Source of the DNA: Saposhnikovia divaricata
Taxonomy: Eukaryota; Streptophyta; Magnoliopsida; Apiales; Apiaceae
Direction: 5' to 3'
DNA: 64,000 bases
NCBI GenBank assembly: GCA_036435485.1
Contig: CM071596.1
Coordinates: 60,623,001-60,687,000 of the forward strand
Shown here: positions 36,809 through 48,839 of the stretch, one piece after another
Numbering within the stretch: the stretch's first letter is position 1
Layout: every line of letters starts with the position of its first letter
Translations under genes and position numbers: made by a program
Notes under the pieces: model-generated
Told to the model about the DNA's origin: nothing
Seen by the model: only the letters and a program-made list of their open reading frames with translations
Database searches by the model: none

Positions 36809-39800
36809 AAACCGGAGCCTTCCTTCTATTATACTGCATCAGTTTCGGGACCTTTCCCCATGTCTCGAAATGGTTGGTACGATCCACTCGCACCGTCTCC
36901 TCTCCTTGCTGCTTTATTAGATTAACAACATAGAAAACATATGGCAAAAATGAGCCAAAGCATGTTCAGCAAGGTTATATCATGGAAAATATATTTATTT
37001 AAATATCTTGAACTCTTTTAAAAATAAGGTTTTTCAAAAGATGCTTTTAACTCCAAGTATCACCATTTTTACTACTCCACGAAATGAACACATAGGTTCT
37101 CGGCATTATGCCAACTACTGAAAATGAACACATAGATTCTCGGCATTATGCCTACTACTGTTGGACTTTATACATTGGAGGATCTACACGCCACTGTGCT
37201 ATAACAGGTGATCAATCTGTTATAACCAATCTGGTTTTACTACTGGTAAAAGAGTGAGCCGACTTGTCCGGACCATCACCCTATAGTTACTACCATAGAG
37301 GGGGGGAGCCGACTTGTCCGGACCATCTTCCTAAGGACGAGCCAACTTGTCTGGACCACCATCCTTAGCCATCCTTGGCTACATATTTGCTGGGCCGGTC
37401 GTTACTCCGGTCTCTTATGCCGCTCCAGTCCAAAATACAAGATATCAAAAATAATAGACAACCTTCAATACTACTCATCTTAGATGCCACGTGTAACACC
37501 ACGTGCACCTCAACTTACTACTTTAGATAATACTTTTACTATTAGAATATAATCCTCAAAGATAATTCATACCTAATGATATTTAATCACATAAACAATT
37601 ATGTATGATCATGGACTTTCCGTCATCCAGACCAATGCTTCACGTTAAACATTTAATCATATAAACAACTAATACGCCTCACAAGATAATATCTTTTTCC
37701 TTCTTCGAGTGCGGAAAATGCACCTCATCATTCGTCCCAACAAGATATGGACCAACATCGTATCTACTACTATCTACTTATACTATTCGGGTAACAACAA
37801 TCAACAACAAGGTATATGCATTAAATTGCAAGGAAAAAACATCTCCGATAAGTAATCAACTAGATAGAATAATTTCATTAAATCATCTCGGTTATTTCTC
37901 CGGAACAAAGCGGTTTTAAGAAAACGTTTTGAAAATGATATTAATCTAATTAAATAAATATAATTAGACGAATAAGGTTTATTAGTGATGTTGCCTTTAG
38001 GTTAATTATTGCGAAATTCTTTTTTAAAAAGCTTTGTCCGGGTTTTCGAAAATTCAATTCTTCTCAGCACTTCGTGCTCATCGCCTACTCCTTATGTTAC
38101 ATCATCTACTTGGAATGTAGGTTACTTCTAACCATACTTCCATTATCTCCTCATTATGTTTACTCGCATTTAACTACTATTACGAATAACTTTCATTACA
38201 AAATATCTCTACTCCAAACGATAGAGTAAGAGTTAGTGTACTTTCCTGGTACTCCTGCTGCGAATATTCGTGCATGTGTCGGGGTCCCAAACAGAATATA
38301 AGATCAATCTTCTACGCAATACACTTACAACTCAACTCCTATGCACCTATACAAATTATGACACTGGCTCTAGTGGTTCATACTTGACTTATTCTAAGTC
38401 CATGTTAATCCTCAGACACTTAAGTCATAATTTTGGTTCGAAACCAATCCTCGAATTCAAGTTATAGTTAAACACTTATAAGTTTGGTTTCTAAGTCGTG
38501 TTCTTAGGGGTTTTCACTTGCGCAACCTCGGCTTACGCATTTTTATAAAATCAAAAAATAATCTTTTTAACTTGAACCTTCGCAAACACCTTTCTAACTT
38601 TCTTTAACATTTTATCACCAAATTTCACATTTTAAAACGATTCGTAAGGGTTTCAACCATATCATCAAAGTGGTTATATTTCTGCGATGGAACCTCTCGA
38701 ACCTCTTTCACTAAAACTAGCATAACTCCTAAATCGTAAACTCTTTTAATGCGATTCTTGCGGCAAAATAAACTAGACAACCATATGTAGTGGTGATTCT
38801 AAAAATAGTTTTATGGTCTCGGGTCTTAAATGTTTTCAAGGATTTACAAAATTTCACCATTACGACGGCTATAAACCGAACATTTCCATTTTACACCCAC
38901 TCCAAATCAATCACCAAAGCATACCATACATCCCCAACATCAACCAACATCTATCATACTCCTCTAAGGTCAGTGGTGAGGCTCACATCCATCACCCATC
39001 ATTTTACAAATTTTTATAAAGCCAAATCATCGTAAAACTACTTAATATGAACCTATCTTTATATAACATCAAAACACATCAAAAACTCATATGAACTCAA
39101 AGGTGGGTTAGGGTTTTTACCTTCTTGGGAGCTCTAGAAATACTAAAAAGTGTTTATAAACACTTAACAAGCCTTAGATAGCCTTTATAAAGCTTAAACC
39201 TTAAGATCAAAACAAGAAAACAATGTTAAGTTACTATTCACCACTATTCATCATCATCTTGTAAAATTCATATAAAATCGAAAAAAAGGAGTTTGGTTCT
39301 CAAATTTTTACCACACCTTCCACTCTTCAATGGCTTTCTTTTGAGCTATAGTTCATCAAATTTGATTGGCTGGAAGTGGCCCGATGGTTTTGCTAAAAGG
39401 AGCAGAATTTTTGTTAAGGAAATGGTGTTCTTAGCTTTCTTTTGCTTCTGATCTACTTGGACTAGTTGGTGATTGAATTTGTGTGATATTTTGGTGTGCA
39501 AGGGCTGCTAATACACCTCTAATTACAAGTGTCAAGTGGTTTTGACGCATAAGAGAAATGGTGATGTCTAGCATTGTTGTCTTGCTCTTGTCCATCCACC
39601 TCATTTCTTCCGTTTTCTTTTCTTTTCTTTGTTTTCTTTTTCCACCAATCCTAATAATAATAAACCTTAGATGATCATGCATGGTTTCTAATCTCGTTAC
39701 GTATTTAATCCATAATTCATAATTCGTTCGCTTAATCTCGTTGCAAAGTTCTAGCGATTCCTAGAACGTTCGTTATACTAACTCAGGGGTTTTCGTTCTA

Positions 39801-40156
39801 AATCCTCAAATCACCTTAAATAAAATAATAAAATATAAAATCCTCGAATCCTCAATTTAAATATACCACTTATCTTGGTCGCATTGATATGCTCTTCACT
39901 ACTCGGTCAAATATTCCATGAAAATAAAGTTTGGAATTTCTGAATTCCGATCGCGTGTACATAGACTTATTTACCTCGTAGATTACTAATATAACTTCGA
40001 AATATCCATTTCCTATCCCGTACATAGGCTAACATGAAAAATTTCTTAATCCTCAAAAATCACTATTCATCCATAATTTCACTATTTATCCATGCAAATC
40101 ACTATTCATCCCTTAAATGAAAATTTTTATCAAGTACAGAAATTTGGGTTATTACA
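36809..40156 (-). repeat. 5' LTR of element A, second segment
   Basis: Resumes after B with CCGGAGCCTTCC, matching 18716 onward, and ends TTATTACA at 40156 followed by the TTAAC target copy. It carries the same internal tandem repeats as the partner LTR. Confidence 0.85.
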
Positions 40157-40494
40157 TTAACATATTGTGATTAAAATAAAAACACATTTGTATAAAATTG
40201 ATAAGAAGAAACACTATCAGAGCAAGAAAAGTAATATACTTAACACCTCATTTCTATGTTCATGTAGCTAGCTCATAACACCTCATGTCTGCCTATAAAA
40301 GTAAGTGCATGTAATCAACTTATACTCTTATAGCTTGGATCATAGAGTGAAAATAATGAAGAATGCATGCATACCAAAATAATCATGGTAATGGTTTCAT
40401 TTTAGTTGTTTCACCACAAGTTGACTTTTTCTATAATTCCACAATTCCACAACTTTTCAACATGGCCATATATGACCTAAAATTTTTAGGTTTT

Positions 40495-40536
<42 letters not shown>

Positions 40537-40677
40537 TTGGTCTATTATTTTTTGTTGGGAAAAAAAATATTTAGCCCTCTCTAGATAACTGTTTGGCTGT
40601 AAATGTATGGAACTGTAAGCATAATAGCATGTGGTGTTACTAATATGCAGAAGTATATAGTTTGAGTAGAGATATAC
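40157..40677. other. continuation of the CACTA-like body, no gene
   Basis: Sequence directly following LTR element A. No coding content is recognisable. A (TA)n microsatellite is at 40499-40532. Confidence 0.5.
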
Positions 40678-40760
40678 CTTGGATGACAGCGAATGATGAT
40701 GTCAGAAGACCCAATGTGAACGAAAATGGTTTAGCAATAACTACTGCTTCAGTTTTAAGA
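40678..40760 (-). pseudogene. captured exon of an unidentified gene
   Basis: An 83-bp minus-strand block has an acceptor (TTCAG before GATCTT) and a donor (CCAAG|GTATAT). Its open frame reads DLKTEAVVIAKPFSFTLGLL followed by TSSFAVIQ, a hydrophobic stretch. I do not recognise it. It follows the rhomboid and PLC fragments on the same strand. Confidence 0.4.
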
Positions 40761-41189
40761 TCCTGAATCTACAAAACAAGTGGATATGGAATTAATACAT
40801 GTTCTGTTAGGTCTGACTATACCTGGACACCAAAATCTACAATAATTTCTTTACTTAGCATAGTCATTGAAGAACAATATATATCATACTTGAGACTTGT
40901 CTATTACAATTATACCTTCTAAGAAGTTATTTACTTTAACATATATCCTTGACAATTGAGCAAATGACTTATAAGAAAAAATCCACATTCTTTAAGGTGA
41001 TCTTGGTATAGTAGAACAACTCATCAATGGGTTTATTATCTTACAGTGATACATATTTTGCACTAAAGCATGTTATAACTGCCATATAAACCGATAAGGG
41101 CCTCAACCAGAAACTCAAATGGCAAACGGGTAAAATAAAGTAGTCAAGAATTTTACATCTATAGCAAGCAGAACAAGGCATAGTGTACC

Positions 41190-41380
41190 AGTACAGGAGA
41201 AAATGCAAAGTACATTTCTAGAGTAAATTTTGCAGTTTTCATAAGAGCAGAAAGCATGGTACCAAGCAACCCAAATAGGGCTCCAGAGGAAGTAACAGTT
41301 GGCCTATCTTGAAGAAAAAGTACAGCCACCATGCTTCCAGTGATAGCAGAGAGTAGGCAGATAACTCCAGTCCTTACTGA
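41190..41380 (-). pseudogene. captured exon of a plant rhomboid-like protease
   Basis: The minus-strand exon has a good acceptor (CTTCTTTTCAG at 41381-41391). Its open frame reads VRTGVICLLSAITGSMVAVL then SSGALFGLLGTMLSALM. This matches the rhomboid membrane segment carrying the catalytic Ser (GASGALFG in active plant RBL proteins); here the first Gly is Thr and the Ser-Gly pair is kept. No upstream or downstream rhomboid exons (for example the catalytic His exon with a HIGGF-like motif) are present, so this is a fragment. The 3' exon limit is uncertain. Confidence 0.75.
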
Positions 41381-41603
41381 CTGAAAAGAAGTCAGCGTTG
41401 TAAAAACAAATACAGCAATTTGTACGTGTCTGTATACAACGCTGAGACATAAATGTCAAATATAAAAGTTTCAATGAGCATCTATGATATAAAAATTGGA
41501 AAAGGAAATAAATCAATGAGGACCTTTTAAGTTAAAAATTTTACAAGTGCAAAGCAAATAAGTTATAAAAAAATCATTATTAGTGTACAAATTTAACACT
41601 AAC

Positions 41604-41739
41604 TTGAGCTACTTTAGCTTGGAGATCTGATGTAAGGTGGTCTTCTAGTGTTATTACAACAGGGTAAGGTGAGGTCGCAAAGGCATGCTCTTTAACTGAT
41701 TTCAAACATTTTAAGAGGTTCACTGGAGGCGTAAGGGTC
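41604..41739 (-). pseudogene. captured exon of a phosphoinositide-specific phospholipase C
   Basis: A 136-bp minus-strand exon with clean acceptor (CTTTAG) and donor (CAA|GTTAGTG). Its open frame reads [20 protein letters not shown] then [20 protein letters not shown]. This is the plant PI-PLC X-domain segment ([33 protein letters not shown]). Only one PLC exon is present and a rhomboid exon follows, so it is a captured fragment. The intact splice sites and frame suggest little decay since capture. Confidence 0.82.
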
Positions 41740-42188
41740 CTAAAGTCAGTAATACACGATATTACTTCGAACTTAAGATGAAAGCAAATGTAAAATAAAG
41801 AAGTACTTCAGAACAATACTCGCATATAATCTACATTCCTTTGACTCGTTACTTTAATAATGCGTAAAAAAATGATAAAATTCACACAAACATACGAAAA
41901 CATAAAAGCATAAACATCTAAACAATAAAGTTCCTAATTCGATTCACGATAAAGCATATAATCATAAACAGAACTCATATATGTTCAATTAGCTAATCCA
42001 GACTCAAAAACTCATCAAATTCTTAATTTATCAGTTGAGCCACAGAATAAACTCATCACATTCATAATTAATTGGTCAATCCACATTTCAAAACAATATA
42101 TAATTACATAATTAACTAGCTAATTCACAGCTAAAAACTCAAAAGAATTCAAAACTAATTCACATTTGAATTTATTTAAACGACAAGT
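41740..42188. other. continuation of the CACTA-like body
   Basis: AT-rich non-coding sequence between the PLC fragment and the start of element G. The bases 42184-42188 (CAAGT) would be one copy of G's target duplication; the other lies outside the window. Confidence 0.45.
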
Positions 42189-43172
42189 TGTTAGGAATAT
42201 GTTTTACTTGATGATAACTTCACAATCAATCAAATTGTATAAGTATTGTAGCTGTCAACGGATGAGGATTTATAACTCTATCCGTTGACAGGTAGCTCAT
42301 CAACGGATGAGGTTTTGTAGCATACTGCAGTATCTCTATGTTATCAATTGATAGTGTTTTTATCCACAGTCATGTTGACCATCAATGGATAGGCAGAATA
42401 GGGTAGCCAATTGTAAATAAGCTATGCTATGTAATTCTGTTTAAGTGAAAGTGTATCAACGGATGAAGACAGAACTCTATCAACGGATACAACTCAAATC
42501 TACAATATCAACGGATACAGCTCAATCTATTATCAACGGATGACAGTGTACAATGTCAACGGATAATCATTAACACTTTCTTTTATGCTAACTGGGGATT
42601 AGCAGTTGATAAAGACAGGTTTGACTGACAGATCACATGGGTTGATAGTAGGTACAAAAAGCAGTATGGCAGCCATGCTTTGGAGACGCAGAAGAAAAAA
42701 GCATTCCGTTTACACTATGAATACAAGAAAGGTACAGGGGACATGTCTGTTCACAAGGACAACCTTTCAGCTACATGTGTATTTGGAGTGAAGTAGCAAG
42801 TCAACTTGAATTAGATTAGTATTATCTTATTCATGTAGTACTTGTAAACTTAGGATATATAACCAAGTGTAGCAACTCTTTAGAAGCTAAGCAAACAGAT
42901 ATATTTGCTTAAGGTTTTCTTGAATATCCTTAGAAAGCAAAGAGTTGTAAAACAGCAGCTGTGTACATTTGTATCACAGAGTTTTCTTCAAATATTAAAA
43001 GCTTCAGGTGGTGCATTTAACTACCTGATTTTATATGTGTTTGTGCATTAATCTTTATACAGCAATTATCTTCTAATAGATTTCTGGAGTTCTTATCAGG
43101 AATTTATAAATATCAAGAATTGTATTCAACCCCCCTTCTACAATTATACAAGTGTGTAATCTGGGAATAACA
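42189..43172 (+). repeat. 5' LTR of element G with CAACGGAT array
   Basis: A 984-bp LTR with TGTTA...TAACA termini. Between about 42250 and 42575 there are at least seven direct copies and one inverted copy of a TCAACGGAT core (e.g. near 42258, 42279 inverted, 42301, 42456, 42479, 42507, 42532, 42557), plus weaker variants (ATCAATTGAT, ATCAATGGAT). Confidence 0.8.
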
Positions 43173-43174
43173 AT

Positions 43175-43186
43175 TGGTATCAAAGC
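43175..43186 (+). promoter_or_regulatory. tRNA-Met primer-binding site of element G
   Basis: TGGTATCAAAGC begins two bases after the LTR end. It differs at one base from the usual initiator-Met complement TGGTATCAGAGC. Confidence 0.75.
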
Positions 43187-43231
43187 AAGCTTGTAACATA
43201 TTTGAAGTTTAAAGATCAACACACTTCCAAC

Positions 43232-45755
43232 ATGTCTAAGAAGGATTATGGAGTAAAGATACCGGTTCTTGATAGAGAGAATTATTTTCACTGGAAAGTA
43301 AAAATGCGTCTACATCTCTTGTCCATTGATGAGGGTTTTGTGGATTGCATTGACAAGGGTCCTCATGTTCCGATGAAGACTGCAGCAAGAGTTGGTGTTT
43401 GCACTAAATCACACAAGCGTACGTGGTCACAAGTAATATATGAATAAGTCGAGTTCGTTCCCACAGAGATCTGGTTATGGTTTTAATCAGAAAAATATGC
43501 CTATGCAACAATGTATGGTCTTAATTCACTGCTAAGAAAAATAACAATTTTAGGATTGATTATCTAAATTAAACTAAGATGCAAATATTAAACTAAGAAT
43601 TAAATTAACTAATGAGATTGAAATCGAATTACTAATATGAGAATAAACATGGGATCCTAACTTCATTAAATACTTCCCTTAGATCTGACGCCTTTAATCT
43701 CTATATGCAATGGTTTTGATATCTGATCGGATAACACGAAACAAGTATACGCTACCTGTCAGCATACGCATACCAAACTAAACATACATCCACAAAAGAG
43801 ATAGAAGATGAATAGACACCAATTATGCTTAGACCCTATATGTCTATAGAATTTGAAAACATAACGGTTGAAGAACAGGTTATCCATTAAGATCACATAG
43901 GGTAGTATAAGTATTTTCATCTCACACCACGAATCATATTGATAAACAATTATGAACCTATGATAGCATGGCAAGTTCTAAATCTCAAGATCCACTTTCA
44001 CTTCACAAGAGATTAACAATTCAATTTAGATGTTAGCTACGCATCTAAAAGCATTAAGATTAACCATACGAGGATGTCAATTATACACCACACACAGATC
44101 TTTAAAGCATCAAGATACTAAGTTCCATAATTAAATCCGTTAGAATCCCATGATAACGATTAGCCCATAATTGAACCGTTCATCATCATGGGAATTGATG
44201 AAAACATGATAATTAACAAGATATAGAAGAAAGAAGCAATAATATTAATTAAAACAAGAGTTGAGAGAACAAATCTATAATCCAAAGTATACAAAAGATG
44301 AAGTAGATCTAGATCTATGCTTGTCACCGAGCTTGAATCCTTCTCCACTTTTCTCTCTCGCAGTTCTACGTTATAATAATAAAAAGTTGATACAAATTAC
44401 ATGGTAGGATGTGTTTAAATAGACTATAGGAGTCTTGCCCAATAAGCAATTACCTTCTATTACAATTAGAATTCGATTAAGGTAACAAAAACTGACCAAA
44501 ATACAATTAGAATTAGAAAAAGGGCAAAACTGGAATTTTTCTGCTTAGCTTCTCATAGAACACGCGCGCAATTTTTACCAGCACGGCCTGTGCACCTGCT
44601 ATCTATCCCAGGTTGTAGAAAATCTCTCAAGCTTCGCGTGAGCTGTAAGATCGCTGAAAACGGACTTCTAGAACTCGAGATATGGCCAAAACAGTGTAGA
44701 CTGCGCAACCTTCCCGGAAAATCCGAATTTTAATCAATTAATCCTCCAAACATGATAGAAGCATCACCCATAATCGACATTCTTGTAAGTCTGCACAACT
44801 AAGCAAAAAACATCAAAACTACAATAAACTTGAGGCCAAGTCAATCAATTTAAGCCGAATTTAAGTGATCCAAGTGGATATAAAATCCACTTATCAGTTG
44901 GCCTTGCTGAAGATGCGCCTGACACTCTCATTCCCAAACCTGTTTCTGAATGGAGTCTTGAAGATATGGCAGAAGTCCACAAATACAAAAAGACCATGAA
45001 TATACTGTTCAATGGTCTAGAAACAGACATGGTTGACAATGTTATCAGCTGTACTACCTCCAAGGAAGTATGGGACACTGTTCAAACCCTTTGTGAAGGA
45101 ACAGAACAGGTGAGGGAAAACAAGATGCAACTACTAATCCAACAGTATGAGCACTTCCATTTCAAGAGTGGAGAAACATTGAATGACACATTTAGTAGGT
45201 TTCAAAAGCTACTAAATGGCTTGAAACTGTATAGAAGAATCTACCTAGTGAAAGATTCTAATCTCAAATTTCTAAGATCACTGCCCAAAGAATGGAAGCC
45301 AATGACTGTTTCTCTAAGAAACACTCAAGAGTACAAGACATTTACTCTTGAAAGGCTCTATGGAACTTTAAAGACATATGAGCTGGAAATGAAGCAGGAT
45401 GAAGAGATTGAGAAGTCCCAAAAGAAAAGTGGGTCAGTTGCACTTGTTGCCAACTTGGAGCAGAAGGATGAGAAAATGACAGAAGCTGCTTGTTCTACAC
45501 CAAACAGGGAGGTTTGTAAAGATAGAGCAAAATCAAGCAGGAGCAAGGAAAAGGTGTCTGAAGAATTGAATGTCCTTCAGCAGGATGAATTGGATGAGAT
45601 AGATGAGCACTTAGCCTTTCTGTCTAGGAGATTCTCTAAGCTGAAATTCAAGAGAAACTCTGGGGTGGCCAAGCCATTTAACAAGGATTATTCCACAAGC
45701 AACTTTGTGGATAAATCCAAAATTAAATGCTACAATTGCGGAATTGCTGGTCATA
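43232..45755 (+). CDS. copia gag of element G (interrupted by D, truncated by E)
   Basis: Coding parts are 43232-43395 and 44902-45755; insertion D (43396-44896) and its second target copy (44897-44901) lie between. Across the original target (GTTGG) the frame rejoins exactly at VGLAEDAPDTL. The start reads MSKKDYGVKIPVLDRENYFH, the N-terminal motif of copia gag. Then comes the UBN2-type helical gag core (MAEVHKYKKTMNILFNGLE, KEVWDTVQTLCEG, LPKEWKPMTVSLRN), an acidic segment DELDEIDEHLAFLSRRFSKL, and the start of a CCHC knuckle, KCYNCGIAGH. There element E cuts it, before the final Cys. Apart from the insertions there are no stops, so G was young when hit. Gag packages element RNA in cytoplasmic particles. 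Confidence 0.8.
43396..44896. mobile_element. TG...CA insertion D (probable solo LTR)
   Basis: A 1501-bp insertion starting TGTTTGCACTAAATC and ending CCACTTATCA, flanked by perfect GTTGG duplications (43391-43395, 44897-44901). No internal repeat, primer site or coding region was found. TG...CA ends and a 5-bp target copy indicate an integrase-type insertion, most simply a solo LTR. Confidence 0.8.
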
Positions 45756-46020
45756 TGTAAGAACCCCAAATTTTGGATATAATTAAAACTTTTTATTAAG
45801 TAATGATAAAATGAGGAACAATGATTCCGACAACAAGGTCACCAGCTCTAATGAATGGTGGTTTCAAAGAACAATGATTGTAATGAATGGATATTGCTTT
45901 GGACAATGATCCTGATGCATTGGTATATTGTCAGAATAGAATAATTCGATGGTTGAGGACCTAGATAAGAATAATCTACCATCCAGGAAGGAGCTAATGG
46001 ATCCTTGAAGGGAAATGAGT

Positions 46021-46116
46021 ACGTGCATAGTGTTTCCCATACGTGCATAGTGTTTCCCATACGTGCATAGTATTTCCCGTACGTGCATAGTATTTCCTGT
46101 ACGTGTATAGTAATTT
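46021..46116. repeat. 20-bp minisatellite, nearly five copies
   Basis: Exact 20-bp period with unit ACGTGCATAGTGTTTCCCAT, drifting toward TATTTCCCGT and TATTTCCTGT in later copies. Each unit contains ACGTG, the core of G-box/ABRE elements. Confidence 0.95.
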
Positions 46117-48839
46117 GGTGGAGGAATAGTGATTTTGTAAGTTGGAAAACTTTTCACTCCACCCTATGTACGGGACGTGATATGGATGTTTCGAAGTCAT
46201 ATTAGTAATACGCGGAGGAAATAAGTGAATGCAGAGACGATCGGAATTCAGAAATTCCAAATTCTTTTCGGTATAATATTTGACCGGACAGTGGATTAAA
46301 TATTATTATAATCCAAGAATTGAGATATTAACTTTGAGGATTTGATATTTTGGGATGTTATTATATTTGATTTAAGAATGAAGGTAGGAAACCACTGAGG
46401 AGTGGTTATGGCTACAATGTAATTAATGATATTTGGAAAGAATGAATGGAATTCGACCTTCTTATGTTTATGTCTTGAAGAATGCTAAAGGGTGACAACA
46501 TAGGTAAGAATAATCTATCTTCTAAGGGAATAATATATGGCAACTTCAAGCAAGAGAATACCCTCGTGTCATCCAGATCGATAACGATTAATCCAGTAGT
46601 TCCGTAAAAAGGTTAAGGAACGATCGAAAGAGAATACGGACAATTGTACCACCCTAAGAGAACAAGTAAAGAATACAGAATGAATAGTTTTGGTGGGAGT
46701 ATATAATAATATGAGACGACACTATATAGAAGCATTCGGAACGGATTTCCGAGTTCGTATTAGTGATCCAGGGGGAAAATAAGTGTATGTAAAAGCTGTC
46801 GGATTCTGAAAAACCGCACTTTTATTTTCTCCGAGAGTTCCCTGGACACTGATAGCCTTAAGTATTTAACGAATGGATTTAAGGAATATAAATTGGAAAG
46901 TTAGAATGAAAGATGGAGAATGAAAGTATTAATATTAAAAAGGATTCCCGGTAAACCCTAATTAGAAATCCGTGAAATATTCCTACGAACGATCAATCGA
47001 AACGGGCAATAACCGGACACAGAAACAAGCAGAGGAAGCAAGATACATGCATGTGCAAGTGATAAATATCTAGTAACTAGCAAGGAACTAGATCAATTAG
47101 AATGCAACCAAGTACTTAGCAAGCCACCACTTGGTTAAGCCTTAAACCATCCAATCTTCAACACTTGTCCTCACAAAGACATCATCTAGTGCATCATCAC
47201 TTTATTAAAAGTAAAAAGAGATGAGATATTATCCAAGGCTCATCCACTTGATGCATAATTGAACAAAACAAACCAAGCAAAACACTTCACTCTCTCCTTT
47301 GCTTCCATTCGAGTTTTTCATAAATTCCAAGGGGGAAATCCCACTTCCAACCATCATTTGATCTTGTAATTTTTATAGTGAGTCCTATATTTCATAAAAC
47401 TAATCTCCTAGAAATTTCAAGCCCAAATTCCTTTGTTTTCATTTTCAAAAAAATCAACAAAGATGAGGGTGAATAGTGTTCTTATGAACTAATCCTTGTT
47501 TTTCTTGTTTTCATGGTTAATCCTAGATAAGTTAAGGCTATCCAAGGACCATACAAGGCTTAGTAAGGCTATATCACACTCTAAGGAAGGTATAATACTT
47601 GAAAACCCTTGGTACCATTTTGAGATTTTATGAGTTTTATGGATGATTTAGTGTTAGTATGCTATGTTATGCTAAGATCTATGTTATTAGTTGATTATGG
47701 TTGTTGTTTGGATTGTGATCCATGAGATGGTTAAGATGAGTTGTTGATAGACTAGTTATGATTATTATCATGTGTTTGTGTGGTTGGATTGATCTTTGTT
47801 AGATCGAGATAAAGTGTAAAAACTTTGGAAAACGCGTAAACATAGCCGTTATAATGTCCGATTTTACAATATCATGTTTTGTATGCCATTTTTCACATCA
47901 AGACCCTACTGTCCAGAAACCTTTCTGCCATGTTAGGATAGCTTATGTTATAAGCTTCGTTTTGATATAAAGATCACGTGAAACGGACTTACGGTTTAGG
48001 AGTTACGATAAAATTCATAAAAGTAGTTCGAATCCGTAAATGAAAGTTCGTAACTGAAATTGAACCCTCGTAAACTATGTAACGTCATGGCAAATCTTGG
48101 TAAATAAATACTAGAGGTAAAAAGGAAGGTGTGAAAGAAAACCGTATGTCAAAAGGATCATTTTTCGATTTATTAAAAATGTTCGAGTCGAGGTTAAACG
48201 CGAACGAACCCCTAAAAGACGACTCTTTTATAACTTCAGTAAAACACTTAGAAAACGGGCGATAAAACTCGGAGTATAATATTGGTTCGTAACGATCGAC
48301 CTTAGAACTCGTATGACTTAAGTATATTCCAAGTATAAGTACAGTGACATGTCGTATTAACGAACGAATTTCGGGTCGGATCGATGATAAAAGAAATACA
48401 CAAAAAGGGGTATAACGAGATAACTCGAGAACGTGTTTCGAATTAAGTATAACTTAACTTTTAATATGTTAAGTGATTAATCCCGAATGCCTTGGCTATT
48501 TATAGATCACCAAGCTGAACCGGGACCCGCTACCACTACCCCTTACCGTACTCGACTACCAGGCAAGTTTCAATTCCCTTCTTTTAGGCTGTTGTTGTGA
48601 TTGAATAAATATATATATATATGATTGCTGATATACATATGCCATTGCATGCATGCCTACTTTCAAGTTGAATTGATATACTTGTTCCCTGAATGTTATT
48701 GTTGGCTTATAAGCTAGATAGTTATACATCAGTTATAAGCCGGTTATTGTAAGACCCTCATAGAAGGGCGTATACATCTTATTCATCAAATATAGACCGG
48801 GAGTCAATATTTCTTGATATATCAAGATTACCTTGGAGG

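Larger units (their letters stand above)
18408..40156 (-). mobile_element. LTR retrotransposon A (non-autonomous, long-LTR), with nested B and C
   Basis: A complete element bounded by a perfect 5-bp target duplication, TTAAC (18403-18407 and 40157-40161). On the minus strand the LTR begins TGTAATAACCC and ends GGGGGCGTTACA. The 3' LTR is 18408-22068. The 5' LTR is 22585-22959 plus 36809-40156, split by element B. The primer-binding site (22569-22580) and polypurine tract (22069-22084) are both present. The interior is only about 516 bp, nearly half of it a MITE, and it has no coding capacity, so any movement needed proteins supplied in trans. The two LTRs differ by scattered substitutions and one variable block of about 60 bp. 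LTR sequence is related to the starts of the LTRs of B and E. Confidence 0.85.

Noticed and set aside
42606..42791. 61-codon open frame in the LTR of G
   Set aside because: It lies inside a non-coding LTR next to the motif array, with no supporting similarity.
44160..44348. 62-codon minus-strand open frame in insertion D
   Set aside because: No recognisable content; D shows only the signature of an LTR-type insertion.
46021..46116. Direct repeats considered as a CRISPR-like array
   Set aside because: Contiguous tandem repeats with no unique spacers, in a plant nuclear retrotransposon LTR.
45864..46260. Minus-strand open frames of 88-97 codons with repeated peptide units
   Set aside because: Created by the 20-bp minisatellite in LTR E, which is translated as a repeat; not a gene.
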